DNA of 64,000 nt, taken from contig NC_088113.1 of assembly GCF_036370855.1 (NCBI RefSeq), positions 14,900,501 through 14,964,500 of the forward strand. The letters are read 5' to 3'. A model generated the notes under the pieces. That model did not search any database. It was not told where the DNA came from and worked only from the letters and a program-made list of their open reading frames with translations. Origin of the DNA: Dromaius novaehollandiae (Eukaryota > Chordata > Aves > Casuariiformes > Dromaiidae). This document shows, piece after piece, positions 1-11,200 of the stretch; within the stretch, counting starts at the first letter, position 1; each line of letters starts with the position of its first letter. The position numbers were made by a program, and so were the translations under genes.

Positions 1-675
1 TGCATTTTATTCAAGTGCATTCATGAATTAAAAAAAAAGAAAAAGAAAAAAAGAAAGAAGATACTTTGTTTAGTTTTCTAGTTTCAGTTTTCAGCCTATG
101 GAGTTCAGAAACTTGAGTAGTTCCTGGTTAGGACTACTTCGTTTGATCTAGCCACTGTGCTTCTTATGCTAGAAGTATGAAGAACCCCTGAGCAGAAAAT
201 ATACTATGGAACCTGAAGAACCTAAAGAAAAAAAGTGTCAGTTAAGGATATTGTTCACAAAAGTGTGTGTGAAATAAATATGCAATTTCTATAGCCCTTT
301 TGCATGGAATACTTCTGAACTTCTTTTAGAATTTGCTATGCAGATTGATACATGAGCTGCTTGTAAATGTGATTACCAAAAGTTCGCAATTCACTGCTAA
401 GATAACTGTTTATCCTCTCCAGGAAGAAGAATGCTATCGTTTGGTATTATTGTGCTCAATGATAAAAACTACTGAGATTTTCCCTCTGATGTTTTAAGTG
501 AGCAGTGGTATTAGACTGTATTAAAAGAGAAGAATACTGGAAAAGACAAACAAAAGGGCAAAGTGAAGGGATGGAGAGTTCCTTGCAGACTTTAAACATA
601 GGATTACTTTTAACAAAGATTCACCAATATAAAGATCTTGAAAAATTACTGGTTTTGTCCTTTTTTTCCTTGAAG
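1..675 (+). other. RTF2 intron (3' part)
   Basis: AT-rich intronic sequence upstream of the first visible RTF2 exon, with an A/G-rich run near 31-60. No coding similarity or repeat family is recognised. The upstream RTF2 exons (RING-like domain) are not in the window. Confidence 0.8.
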
Positions 676-789
676 TGTGGTGTTCCCTTTCAAGAGGAAG
701 ATGTGATTATCCTTAATGGTAATAAAGAAGATGTGGAAATATTGAAGAAAAGGATGGAGGATAGAAGACTTAAAAGTAAACTAGAAAAG
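676..789 (+). CDS. RTF2: RTF2 exon: end of RING-like Rtf2 domain
   Basis: The 114 bp exon (38 codons, phase 0 at both ends) has a pyrimidine-rich acceptor ending in ag at 674-675 and donor gtaatc at 790. It encodes CGVPFQEEDVIILNG followed by a Lys/Glu/Arg-rich helix ending KLEK. Its length and residues match the corresponding human exon codon for codon. The open frame extends upstream to 505, but that part is intron and does not resemble RTF2. Confidence 0.95.
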
Positions 790-3700
790 GTAATCTTTTT
801 ATATTGTTTAAAAAAAATTGAGGTAGTTCTTGTCTGTAATGAGATCTTCTATTAGATCGCATAGCTTTTTTCTGCTAACTTTATATGGACTGCAGGATTT
901 ACTCAGTAACCTGCACTATATTTTGGTGCTAGTTTTAAAAGTAAAACTCACTCTCATAAAATTGTCTGTATATGTGTTCCACTGATAGCATGTTTAAGCT
1001 CAGTGCACCAAAACTTTTCACTAGCAGGCAGTGCACAGTGCTCTGAAGATCAGAATTCAATGCTGAGGGTATAAAGGACAGTGTGCCAGTTATTCTTTAG
1101 GTTTTTCTTGAAACAAATAGCTTGTATTAGCCAACTCCAATAATGAGTAAAATTTTTTTCTTTATTTCATTTCTCTATTTCTGTTTTATTGTGATAGCAG
1201 ATTACTAGTTTTTGATCTCCAAGTATCCTCTGCTGGCCGCTGGCAGAAATAGGATGTTGGGGTATGTGAGTTCCTGGTCAGATTCTCGAAGAGCACTGTT
1301 GGGAAATTTTTTCATGTTTTGCGCTTTTTATAGTTCTGCGTGATTACTGATAATGCTAATTTCCAGCACGCTGTTGCAGTCTTTGTTTTTTTTCCCAATC
1401 TAACCAGGCAAAATGCCACTGAAAATTAGTTTTTGATAAAGCAGTAGTACCTCAGCTCTGTGGTACTGTACTGTCAATTGACTGTTTGGCACATGGGGCC
1501 TTTTTCAGCATTGCTGTTTTTTCTAAACTAGCACTGCTATTCTGGAAGATGACAAAGCAAGCAAAAACTGTAGCGTTGACTCAGTTCAGAGTGCAGACAG
1601 ATTAGTTGGGTCTCAAGAGCATGAATCATCATTGTCTGAGACTTTCAGCAGCTGAGACTGTAGATGGAGGTTGATCATCTCACCCCTGTTTCTGTAGCCA
1701 ATTTTGTCTGCCTCTAGGATTAGATATACAACATTTTCCTAGATTCTTTAGAAACAAATACTTGCTAATTTCCCAGCAAGTATGTCGTTCCTTTTTGTCA
1801 CAGGGTCCTTTTTCATCTGCACCAATACAGCTTCAGTGGGCCTTGGCAGTATGACCAAAGGATGGTTACCCAGAGAAATCCTAGTGTTCCCATTCCTCTC
1901 TGTTAATAGCCTCTGCACTTAGTGCCCTGTAACTTCTGGCCTAAGAATGGGAGGACAGTACTGTAAGTCTTAGGCTGTCTTTTCAGATCATTTTCTCATT
2001 GTTCTTTTCAGTGCTTTGTAATTGAATGTTTAAAAGGGCTTTAAAGATGATTTGAAGACAGAATACTGCAGATCCCTGTAGATGAGTAATCAGCCCCAAA
2101 ATCATGGTCACTGCACTCCATTTTCGTTAGGAAGGTAGCCATTTCTGTAAATGAGGTACCTATGGCTTTGGCTGGAATGGTCTGGATTAAACTGAAAGCT
2201 GATGCTCTCCCCAACTCCTGCAAGATGGAGAAGTACCACCAAAGATTGTTGGGTGCTTCTGTGTCTTGCTGTGACAGCACAGTTGCTTGTGATGGCAGAC
2301 AAGAGGAAACTATGCTTTCGCCATTGGACTCTATCTGGCTTTACTGGGGGGGCGGGGGGACTTTTTTGTGTTTGGTGGAGACTTACATCACTGGCGGGTA
2401 CATTATTTGCAAATCTCTTAGCAGACCTTGTGTGTTTTGTCCTCAAGTTCTTGGTGCCTTTTGCAATACTGCCTTCCCTTGCTGCACCAAGTGATCTTTG
2501 TGCAACTAGGACCAGTCTTCACTACTATTATTGGCATGATTTATTCTACTCTGAGATCTGTCAGCTCCAGCACCAGAGGACACGTGTCTTGTTTTGACTC
2601 TGTTGGTGCTGCTGTTTAGACCTCTTCTTCATCTTCCCCTTTCAACTAGGGGAGCAGTCTAAATAGATCTACTGTAGTTAGAGCAGGAAATGCAAATTCC
2701 TTTTCTTTATGACCATGAGACAAAGCCTAAGGATAATATAGCTACCACTAGCATAAAAAATGATTCAAGCTCAAGTGTGTTATAAGTTCCATGTAATTAA
2801 ATATATATAATATATACATACATATATATATATATATGTCTGCAAATGCCTCATAATTCAGATCCTAGACACTAAAAGGTGACTTTTTTTAATAAACCTG
2901 TCTGTAATACTGAGAGGTTTTTCATATGCTCTTAAGAACACCAGGAGAGCCAAGTCTGCTTTTGGCGTTGTAACCCTCTACCACCACCTTCTGGCTAAGC
3001 TCTGCAGTAACGTGATATGGCGTATGTTTCCTCAAGGATTAGTCATACTCTTGACAGCATGGGTTCTCCTACTTCATATAACATATTTAAAATATTTATT
3101 TTCATTGAATCTGTGCAGCCTTTTTGAAACATCTACACCATTCTACATGTGTACTGAATCAGCTTTTGTGATAATAATGCCAGGGACTGTTTTAATAAAT
3201 CTCTCTTCTCAATATAGCATTTTATATAATCAAGGACAGTAATGGGATTCCTGTTGTTGCTGCTGGTTTTTTTCTTTCTCAATTTGGGCACACATAAATG
3301 GACTTGGAAAATCTGCTCCGCAGATGATTTTTAAAAATCCATATTAACTATTCTGTGCACCTTTTCTTCCCAAGCAATTGAGCAACAAAAAAACGGTTAT
3401 TGAAGTATCCCCAGGAGGGATATTCTATTAACTGCGTAAAATGAAGTGGATATGAGATGCATGATTTTTCCGAAATTTTTATTTTAAACTGTCTTTATTG
3501 GTTACAGGTAACTGTGTCCTGTTTAATGTCTTACAGTTTCGTGTCTTGCCACATGGGTTCAGAATATCAGATTCTCTTAATGATAAAAAACGTGCACAAA
3601 CCAAAATGTCGCATTCAGACAGCTTAATTTTGGCCTGTGTGCTTGTCCTTAAGGTGCCCTTGTGGATTCCAAGATTATTATCTTTCCATATGGAAATAAT

Positions 3701-6700
3701 TTCAAAAGTGTGGAGCAATATTATGAAAGGAACAATTCCATTGCATAAAAAACAAGAAGTAGCAGATGTATTTGATAGACACACAGCTCCAATTTTGGCA
3801 TTGTATATCTTTTCAATATATTATTAGATTTCTGCTTGTATTGTTTCAGAAATCAAAGAAATGCAAGTCAGCAGAATCAGCTTCTCAGGAGGATACCAAT
3901 GAAGGTAATGTCACAGCTACCAGTTATGTGTACCCTTCTGAGTCATGAAACAGATTCATGATTTCACTTTTTTTCTTCCATAGATTCTGCAGGTCCGTCA
4001 AAGGTTAAGAATGGAAAAGATTGTTTCAATTCCACTTCTAGAGAAAAGAGGCAGATTATATTCACCAAAAGTTCAGGTTGGTGTTTTTGCTTTGATCTAA
4101 CTGTGAAAAAGTGAACAAAAGGTTCTGCTTTGAAAAATATTGTAGGAGAGATCCTTTTCTGGCTATTTTATACCAGAATTTTCGTAAGCTACCCTATCAC
4201 TCCCTTTCTTTTTGACCAAAATTTTGTCATGGTACCACAATTTGTATGAAGAACTTCTCAGGCTAGAACTATACAAATGTGTAGGTATGTTTTGTGTGTA
4301 ATCTCTGTACACCTGAGCACAGGTGTGAGAACACAGGAGAAATTTTCTTTTTGATTCTTCTCTACTGACTTACATAACTTCATTCTGAAACTGATTAAGG
4401 ACCATGAATTGGAACTTGGGAAGACAAACATTTAACAATTTTTTTAATTATTTGCTTTTAGAAGTTAAAGACTGTCATTTTAAACACATTACCATTCCTT
4501 GTATATTCTTTTGCTTTTAATGTATTTTTTCAGCTTTAACTTTCTCTTAAAACAGACCTTTGCTTTAATATTTGCAAAATCTATGAAACTGACAATGCTG
4601 AAAGTGTGCAAGGACTACTTTTTGTCATATTTTCCTTATTCTGCCCCCGTTGCTGTGTCTCGTCTGTTATCCTTTATCCTATGCTTCGATTAAATGCTCC
4701 ATAGAGTAGGGATGGTCTTTTTGTTTTCCTTTCATAAAACACCTAAAATGGGATCTTTGCTCATGTTTATAACTTGCAAATGCTGCAGTATCAGAGATAA
4801 CTAATAGAATAATAGCCACTTCTCAACACGCAGCATTTTCTTCCACTGTGAGACAAGGCAAACATGTTTGTTTGTTGTTCCAATATTTCTGTGCTTTAAG
4901 TTGGTGGGGAAAGAGATTCTCACTGGAACAGGTCGGGGGCTGCTGTGTTTGTTTTATTGGAAAGGAGATAGTGTGAGGAGAATTAGTAGTTGTTTCCCTT
5001 AAGTACAAGTGAGGACGGACAAAAAATCTTTTTTGGCAGTCCATTTTGATGAAGTACATTAAAATGTCCCAAGCTAATGACTGTATTTTTAGTCCACCAT
5101 TGTAGCTATTAGTCTGCTATGTGTAACTGTTAGCAGTGGAATATAACTGCAGGATGTACTGATATATCTACAGTAATCTCGCAGCTGTGATTAAACTTGG
5201 CTGTCCTTTAGTCTGACAATGGTGCCATCTCTTTAGGTAATATGTATTACATAATGTGTATGTGTCTCTAATCTTGCTGACGCTTTCATCCAGAGCAGTA
5301 AGAATGGGCACATTTTTAAGGTCAGTCAGAGTTTCACGGTGAAGTATTCTGTTGTGTGTGTTACAAGCACAGAAAAAGACTATGTAATTTGTTTGAAGAG
5401 TCTAAGAATAGTTAAATGATGAGCTTCAGATAAACTATCTGAGAAGCTGAGAGAATTTCCATTAGAAATGTCTTACCTGCCACCTACTGTTGGTTTTTAT
5501 TAAGGATAGACTTTTAAACAATACTTAATTCCAGATTATTATTACTTATAGGTGCTTAAAAGCATAGTAATTCTAGTAATGCTTGACATATTTTTCTTTT
5601 CCAAGAGTGTTATGTAAAGAAAAAATATCTCTTTTGAAATGTCAGGTCATTGGTTTATGTTTCTGACAGCAGTTGTATTGCTAAACTGGCAGGGGAACAG
5701 GAGGAGAGAGGGGAAACAGAGAAAAATCCATGGAGTGAGGAGATGGGCAATGGAATACCAGTAGCATAGGAATTAATTTGTGAACGTGGCATCCTAAGGT
5801 TTCTGGACTTCCAGCATACATATTTATTCTTTCTAATCCAGTGTTTGGTAGTTCTTTCCAGCTAGCTATTAGTGGTATTAAGAGCAGTGTTCTCCAAAGA
5901 TTTAAAAAAAAAAAAAAAAAAAAAAGTTATGATCCATGACGATTTATGATTATACATGTAATTCCCATGACTACATGCACAAATTGGTTAAATGCATTTT
6001 CAGACAGGCCTCCTACTAGCTATTTCCACGCAATTGTGCTTAAATTATACTAAATGTATGCAGTTTCTGCTCTCTTTGCTCAAGAGACATCGTATGCACT
6101 TTTTAAAATACTGTAGTACTTTGGAGAAGATTAAATAGTTGGTAAGAAACAGGGTTGCTTATAGCAGTAGGCAAAAACGCCGAGAGAAACAGCATCAGAA
6201 ACAGTGGGATGGACGTTTTCCTGTCCCAAATATAAAATGATGCAGACCATTGTTGTTGCTTATAAATGACTTTGCAAAGAATAAAAGGAGTAGATAGATT
6301 CCCTGGGGATAGTATGTCACAAGTTTAGCTTTTGTCATTTGATAGCTAATTTTCAAACAATAGTTCAGAGTGGTGGAATATTTTCATGTTTTTTTCTTAA
6401 GACTGGAGTCAGAGCCATTTCTCACATAGAGGAATAAACATTGTCAGTACTGAATTACAGTGCAAGGAGTTTCCACAAGCAGGAAAGAATTACCCTCTCT
6501 CCAAGTTTTCTAAATGTATTTTGAGAATTAATTCTATAAGCTAGGAACCTGTTTTCTTTTTAGTTCAATTATAAGATAGGTTTGTGAGAGTCAGTCTTGA
6601 ATAAATTTATATACTTCATTTCTGTACACATTTTTTAAATATTTTGATTTATCAATTTTAATTTAAATGCTTTTGTCAATTGTGGGTTGTTATGCATGCC

Positions 6701-6911
6701 TCTTTTTATTGTTTTTTCTCTAGCAGATAATGGAAGTTCATCTGTACCAGGAAAAGTCAATAAAGGTTCTTCCAGTACTACGAAAAGATCCATCGCAGAC
6801 AGTGAGGAGAAATCTGAGGCATACAAATCTATTTTTACATCACACAGCTCAGCAAAACGCTCAAAGGAAGAGTGTTCCAATTGGATTACTCACACAGCAT
6901 ACTATTTCTGA
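676..6911 (+). CDS. RTF2: RTF2 C-terminal part: four exons, gene continues upstream of window
   Basis: Join 676-789, 3850-3904, 3984-4076 and 6724-6911 encode the last 149 or so residues of the replication termination factor 2 homologue (RTFDC1). In vertebrates RTF2 is a nuclear replisome-associated protein with a RING-like Rtf2 domain; it must be removed from stalled forks by DDI1/DDI2 and the proteasome for normal restart. What is seen: the first exon opens with the last Cys of the RING-like CxxC pair and continues into FQEEDVIILNG and a charged helix. A low-complexity Lys/Ser/Glu linker follows, then the highly conserved tail with TKRSIADSEE, SEAYKS and THSSAKRSKEE, ending in an aromatic terminus like the human protein. 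All introns are GT-AG and frame is kept. The tail is close to human; the linker is diverged. Upstream exons lie outside the window. Identity is certain; exon 3984-4076 uses a weak donor (gttggt). Confidence 0.95.
790..3849 (+). other. RTF2 intron
   Basis: About 3.1 kb of intron. It holds an AT dinucleotide microsatellite (about 2800-2837) and a GC-richer patch with a G-run (about 2345-2360). Several short open frames at 2040-2620 overlap on both strands and show no protein family signature; I treat them as chance. Confidence 0.8.
2800..2837. repeat. AT/ATAC microsatellite
   Basis: Alternating AT and ATAC units inside an RTF2 intron; a simple-sequence repeat likely to vary in length between individuals. 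Confidence 0.8.
3850..3904 (+). CDS. RTF2: RTF2 exon: Lys/Ser-rich linker
   Basis: The 55 bp exon encodes a KSKKCKSAESASQ-type linker, has acceptor tttcag before 3850 and donor gtaatg at 3905, and leaves one base of a split Asp codon. The human counterpart begins with a similar Lys-rich run followed by AAES. This linker is poorly conserved, so the evidence is mainly position, phase and splice sites. Confidence 0.85.
3984..4076 (+). CDS. RTF2: RTF2 exon: linker containing the GPSKVK motif
   Basis: The 93 bp exon has acceptor ccatag before 3984 and donor gttggt at 4077. It encodes DSAGPSKVKNGK, matching the GPSKVK segment of human RTF2, then a Ser/Arg/Lys-rich stretch. The donor lacks the usual A at +3, so it is weak and may be used variably. 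It ends in phase 1, which fits the next exon. Confidence 0.85.
4077..6723 (+). other. RTF2 last intron
   Basis: About 2.6 kb of AT-rich intron with a 22-base A run at 5904-5925. In human, GCNT7 lies on the opposite strand overlapping the RTF2 locus, but no glycosyltransferase-family-14 open frame is visible on either strand here. Confidence 0.8.
5904..5925. repeat. poly(A) tract
   Basis: 22 consecutive A in the last RTF2 intron. I see no retroposed body upstream with recognisable identity, so it is recorded as a homopolymer. Confidence 0.8.
6724..6911 (+). CDS. RTF2: RTF2 last coding exon with tandem NAGNAG acceptor
   Basis: The exon encodes DNGSSSVPGK, then the conserved RTF2 tail (TKRSIADSEE, SEAYKS, HSSAKRSKEE) and stops with tga at 6909-6911. 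The acceptor reads tctctagcag, so splicing after the first or second AG gives proteins differing by one Ala codon (start 6724 or 6727), both in frame. Confidence 0.95.
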
Positions 6912-8210
6912 AACAATGATGTGCCTGATTGTAACATTCATTACCACTTTCCTTCCCTAAGGCTTTTTCTATACAACTCTGATAAAGAACATTTGTTGTA
7001 ATCTGATGTTATCTGGAATTATTCAGTTTGCAAGTTGTTTATAAACTTGTGAATAGCTAATGAATTTGTGTTAGTTTTAACTTCTATTAAATAAGAAATA
7101 GATGAACAAAAACCGTGTTCTATCAGCAGACCTCATTTTAAAATGAGGGATTATTTACACAAAATAGATTTTTTTTTTTTCCTGGGTGGATGCCATCATT
7201 CTTAGTCACACTAGATCGTGTCCTCAGTAGTGGGGACAGAGGATAGGAGGATCTGCCTAATGTTCCCTGCTATTGATATTTACTGAAGCTGTAATTGCAG
7301 TTTTCATTGTAGTAGTCCAGAAGTCTAAACTTTTTGAAACTTTTTGATAGTAATTAGAGCAATAATACTTTGTTTTACTAGCTATCTGGGCCCTCAATAC
7401 AACAAATATACATTTCTTAAAGTTTCCGTAGGTATTTTCAAGTAATGTACATTTTGATGGAATATATGAAAGCATAGCCATCTTGAAAATATTTGCAAAA
7501 TATTCTTATTGTACATATTATTGTAGTCTGCTTTTAAAAGCAGGATATATACTCATAAATCATTATATATAAATATGGACCTGTAATTGCATGGTATTTT
7601 TTCACAAAAAATCTTAGGGATTTTGTTGTTAGTAGTATTTGTTTTAAAGTTTGAAGCATCAAGTCTAAGTTTCCCTCCTTTTGTTAGAGGCTTATAATAG
7701 AGTGGAAGAAAAGTGTGAGCTTCCTTCCTCTTCCGCTGAAACAGTGAGGCTCTGTGTACATCTCTGAGAGGAATTTGCCATTCTGACCTGAATTCAGGCT
7801 TTCAGCTTAAATGAAGAATATGAGCATTTGCACAGGGGGAGAGAAAATTGTCTTGAAACAGAGTAGAGGGGCAGGCAGATCCGAACTGGCTTCTAAGGAG
7901 AAAGGATTTGGCATGAGTATCACACGAGTCAGAAACCCATTGGCAGTTGTTGGAGGGAACCCTTGAAGGCTGAAGTTAGCTTCTTTGACCATTTCTCTCC
8001 TTCTGCAGGCCACTGAAATGTGCTGCTTTCAGAACATCTGTGGTACACATTGTTTTATTTTCTGACCTAAAATTCTTAACAGCGAACAACTATTTGACTT
8101 AATTTCTTGTTATACAAAGATGCAAAGTATATTATGTTTTGCTATAGTACAAGTTTTGCTTCTATATTGATGCATATTATCCCTGTGACTTTGATTTAAA
8201 TAAAATTTGC
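6912..8210 (+). other. RTF2: RTF2 3' UTR and candidate polyadenylation region
   Basis: AT-rich sequence after the RTF2 stop. Candidate cleavage signals are ATTAAA at 7086-7091, followed by a GT-containing stretch, and a canonical AATAAA at 8199-8204. Which is used cannot be decided from sequence. Short open frames here are not conserved proteins to my recognition. Confidence 0.5.
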
Positions 8211-11200
8211 GGCTCTCACATGACCATAACACTTTATGTTAAGCTGAACAGATAAACAGATGTTCATTTTGCCAGCATTAGAACAGAATAACTTACTAAT
8301 TTTAGTTATCATGTATTATCATGGGCTTTTTGGGAGCCTTTTTATTCTTAGAATTTTTCAAACATACTTTTAAAGTGTCCATTGCAATGATTTTGTGACT
8401 GAATGATGCTTGAATCCAATAATATCTGCATGGCATGATCAGAGGGAAGGCTGGAAGCTTTTCACCTTCCTTTCTTCCTCTTTTTGAATTAAAATCTGCT
8501 TTTATAATTGTGGTTCAAACTAACCAGAATAGAAGTGTTAAAAAAAAAAAAAAAAAAAAAAAAGAAAGAAAGAAAGAAAAGGAGGCTTTTAAAACCACTG
8601 CATGATATTGCATTGTTACTTTTTTGTGTGAAAATGATTAATTATCCTCATAATTTATTTTTAAAAGTGTCCCCCTTTATAATTGGCAATAGTTAACTGG
8701 AAATTGAAATGTTGTGTTTATACCTGCGTAGGTGGTCTTCATGGTTCAAGTGTGTTGAATGAAACTGCTCAGATTTTATTATTATTTTGATAGGTATAAT
8801 TAAAAACTGGCTTGTTGTAGCATTTATATAGTGGTAAGCGTTTTTGTTTTCCAAAGATGTGAACGTATCTATACATCACATCAAACAGTTTGAGGTTTAC
8901 TTGAGCTTCCAGGAAGCACTTAGCCATATTTTATATGCATGTCTAGTAATCAGTTTTGTTCTCCCTGTCTTGTATTTCTTTTCTTCTTTGCTATTATCCT
9001 TTGTTATTTGTTAGTTACAGATAGTGAAATTACTGCGCTAAAAGATACACAGTGGCAGTCCCTTTATTTGCAATGTAATTCTGTTTTGACAATACATGTT
9101 AAATTCCTATTAGTATTTTGTAGGAGTGCATTTTTCTTTTATTTAGATCAGTTATAAATCTTAAGGGGAATTAATGCTTTTGACTTAGTTATTACTTTGC
9201 TAAAGAATATGAGAAAATATAATATACAATGTTGCTTCTTTTTCCTTGATAATATGTTAGGTAAAATCCTGTTTGCTCACATGGTAGCAGGTTTTCCTGG
9301 TCATTGGGGCACTGTAGTGACTTTTCTTTTTGACCTTCTCAGAACACCTATTCAAATAAGTTCATGACTGTCATGATTTTGTTAGCGAACTGATTCTTCG
9401 TATACATGTAATGTTTTTGTCTGGAATTGATAGTTTGTGCTATGCCACTTTGTTAGGAAAGCTTTTGTTTGGTAATTAACCATCGTGACTTTCTGGATGG
9501 ATTTCTTAAAACGTTTATGGTTTATAGAAGTGTTGTCAGTGACAGATGAGATCTCCTTCCCTTTACAAAAAATAGCGTGAAGGAATGTGATATATTGTTG
9601 GCATGTGATGCAATTCATCACCACAATTGGCTTTTGTTAGTGTAAAATAGAAGAGCAAAAAAATTGACACTTCTGCTGTTGACAGGCCAGGCTAGGCAGT
9701 TGAGATGGGAACGTTGACTTGGCAAAAATTAATAGATTCAAGCAAATAGTTTGCTTGAGGATGTTTGCTTTGTTGTGGTTTTCTTTTTGTGGGGGAGGGC
9801 AATTTAATTTTCTCTTAGCGTAGGTGAATTTGAATGTTGGTGAAAGTTGAAGACTGCAGAAGTTTTAGAATCTGAAATCTTCTGTATTTTTGAGATGCCA
9901 CACAAAGCTCCGCAGCATTGTGTCCATGTGTCTGTTCGGAGGAGTTCACAGAACAGTTCGTTTTGTATCCATGAAGTTCAAGCCCTGGCCTCTCTTCTGA
10001 AGAATTTAAAAAGGATCCAGTTAATGTCAGTTGTATAATGGATTTTTTTGTGATGTGGAACCTGCCCATTGGGAACTGGACTGAAATTCAAAAACTTCTT
10101 TCGCATAGCCCAATAATCAGACGTTGGTCATGAAACCTGGCCCAGATATGCACCAGTGAAAAGGGATTGTAAAGCTATATACTTCATTTTACAGTCCTGC
10201 AGGTTATCTTTTTGCACACTTACACAGCTTTCAGTGCTTTCAATATTTGTACCTGTAAAACTGAAATATTGAGGGTGTCTGTACATTAAAACTCAGTGGA
10301 CATGAGCCTGGTATTGGTCGCCAGTACTATAGTTTTACTCTCTGATCACACCAAAACAGACAAGCAGTATTTCCTGCAACCTCACAGGAGATCCTGAAAG
10401 CTGTTGCTTTCTCCTTGTCCCTCCTGGTGATGCATGGGGCCTGGTGAGGCTGCAGCCTCTGGCCTTGTGGAGCAGCCGTGATGCACTGCTGCAGCTGATA
10501 AGCCAAGCTGTGGTAGCCTGTGCCGTGCGGTGACCTGGGAAGATGCCTGGAGGTGCTGACACTGTGTGGCTTTTCCCTTCCTGGAGGACAACACACCTTG
10601 CACCCCGAACATCTGGGAGTCCTGGAGCCCACGAAGGTGAGCTTGGGGTGGATTTCTCTCTTAATTTCCACACACTGCAGCAAAGGTGACCCTCTCTCCT
10701 TTACTTAGTCCCTCCCAGGGTCTCCCTTCCTTACACATCTCCTGACTCACCACATTCCCAGTACTGTCAGCTCCTTCCCAAGTCTTTTAACTAGGAGTTG
10801 AGTTGCAAGGTATGCGCTGATTGGCCAGCTGGCAGGTCGCTGCAGAGCTCAGGAACGAACATATCCTGTAATAGCATTGCTGTTGGAGGTCTTATCTCTA
10901 GCCATTTTTTTTCCCACAAATTCTTCAAAAGACTTTTACATCTATGTGAATCTTAGTTGAAATTAGGCAATGGCTTGTAATGCTGCTGAGACAAGTGGGG
11001 GTGTAGCAGCCCTGATTTTTTAGCATATGAGAGTCAAATCCTCCAGAGAAGACAAAACATTCCCACCATCCAGGGGGAAGGCAGAGGTGAAGAGGAGGAA
11101 CCAATCTCTCTTTTGGAGAGATTAGAATTTAGCAACATCCTGCTCCTAAAACTCTGTAGTTAGTGAATAATAAACTCCAAGGGACACAGTTCATTCTGTA

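Noticed and set aside
505-675. In-frame extension upstream of RTF2 exon 676
   Set aside because: Shows no resemblance to RTF2; a good acceptor stands at 674-675 and the exon start matches the human boundary.
1225-1238. CTCF-like word cctctgctggcc
   Set aside because: Matches part of the core but fails the GGC side of the motif; too weak to list.
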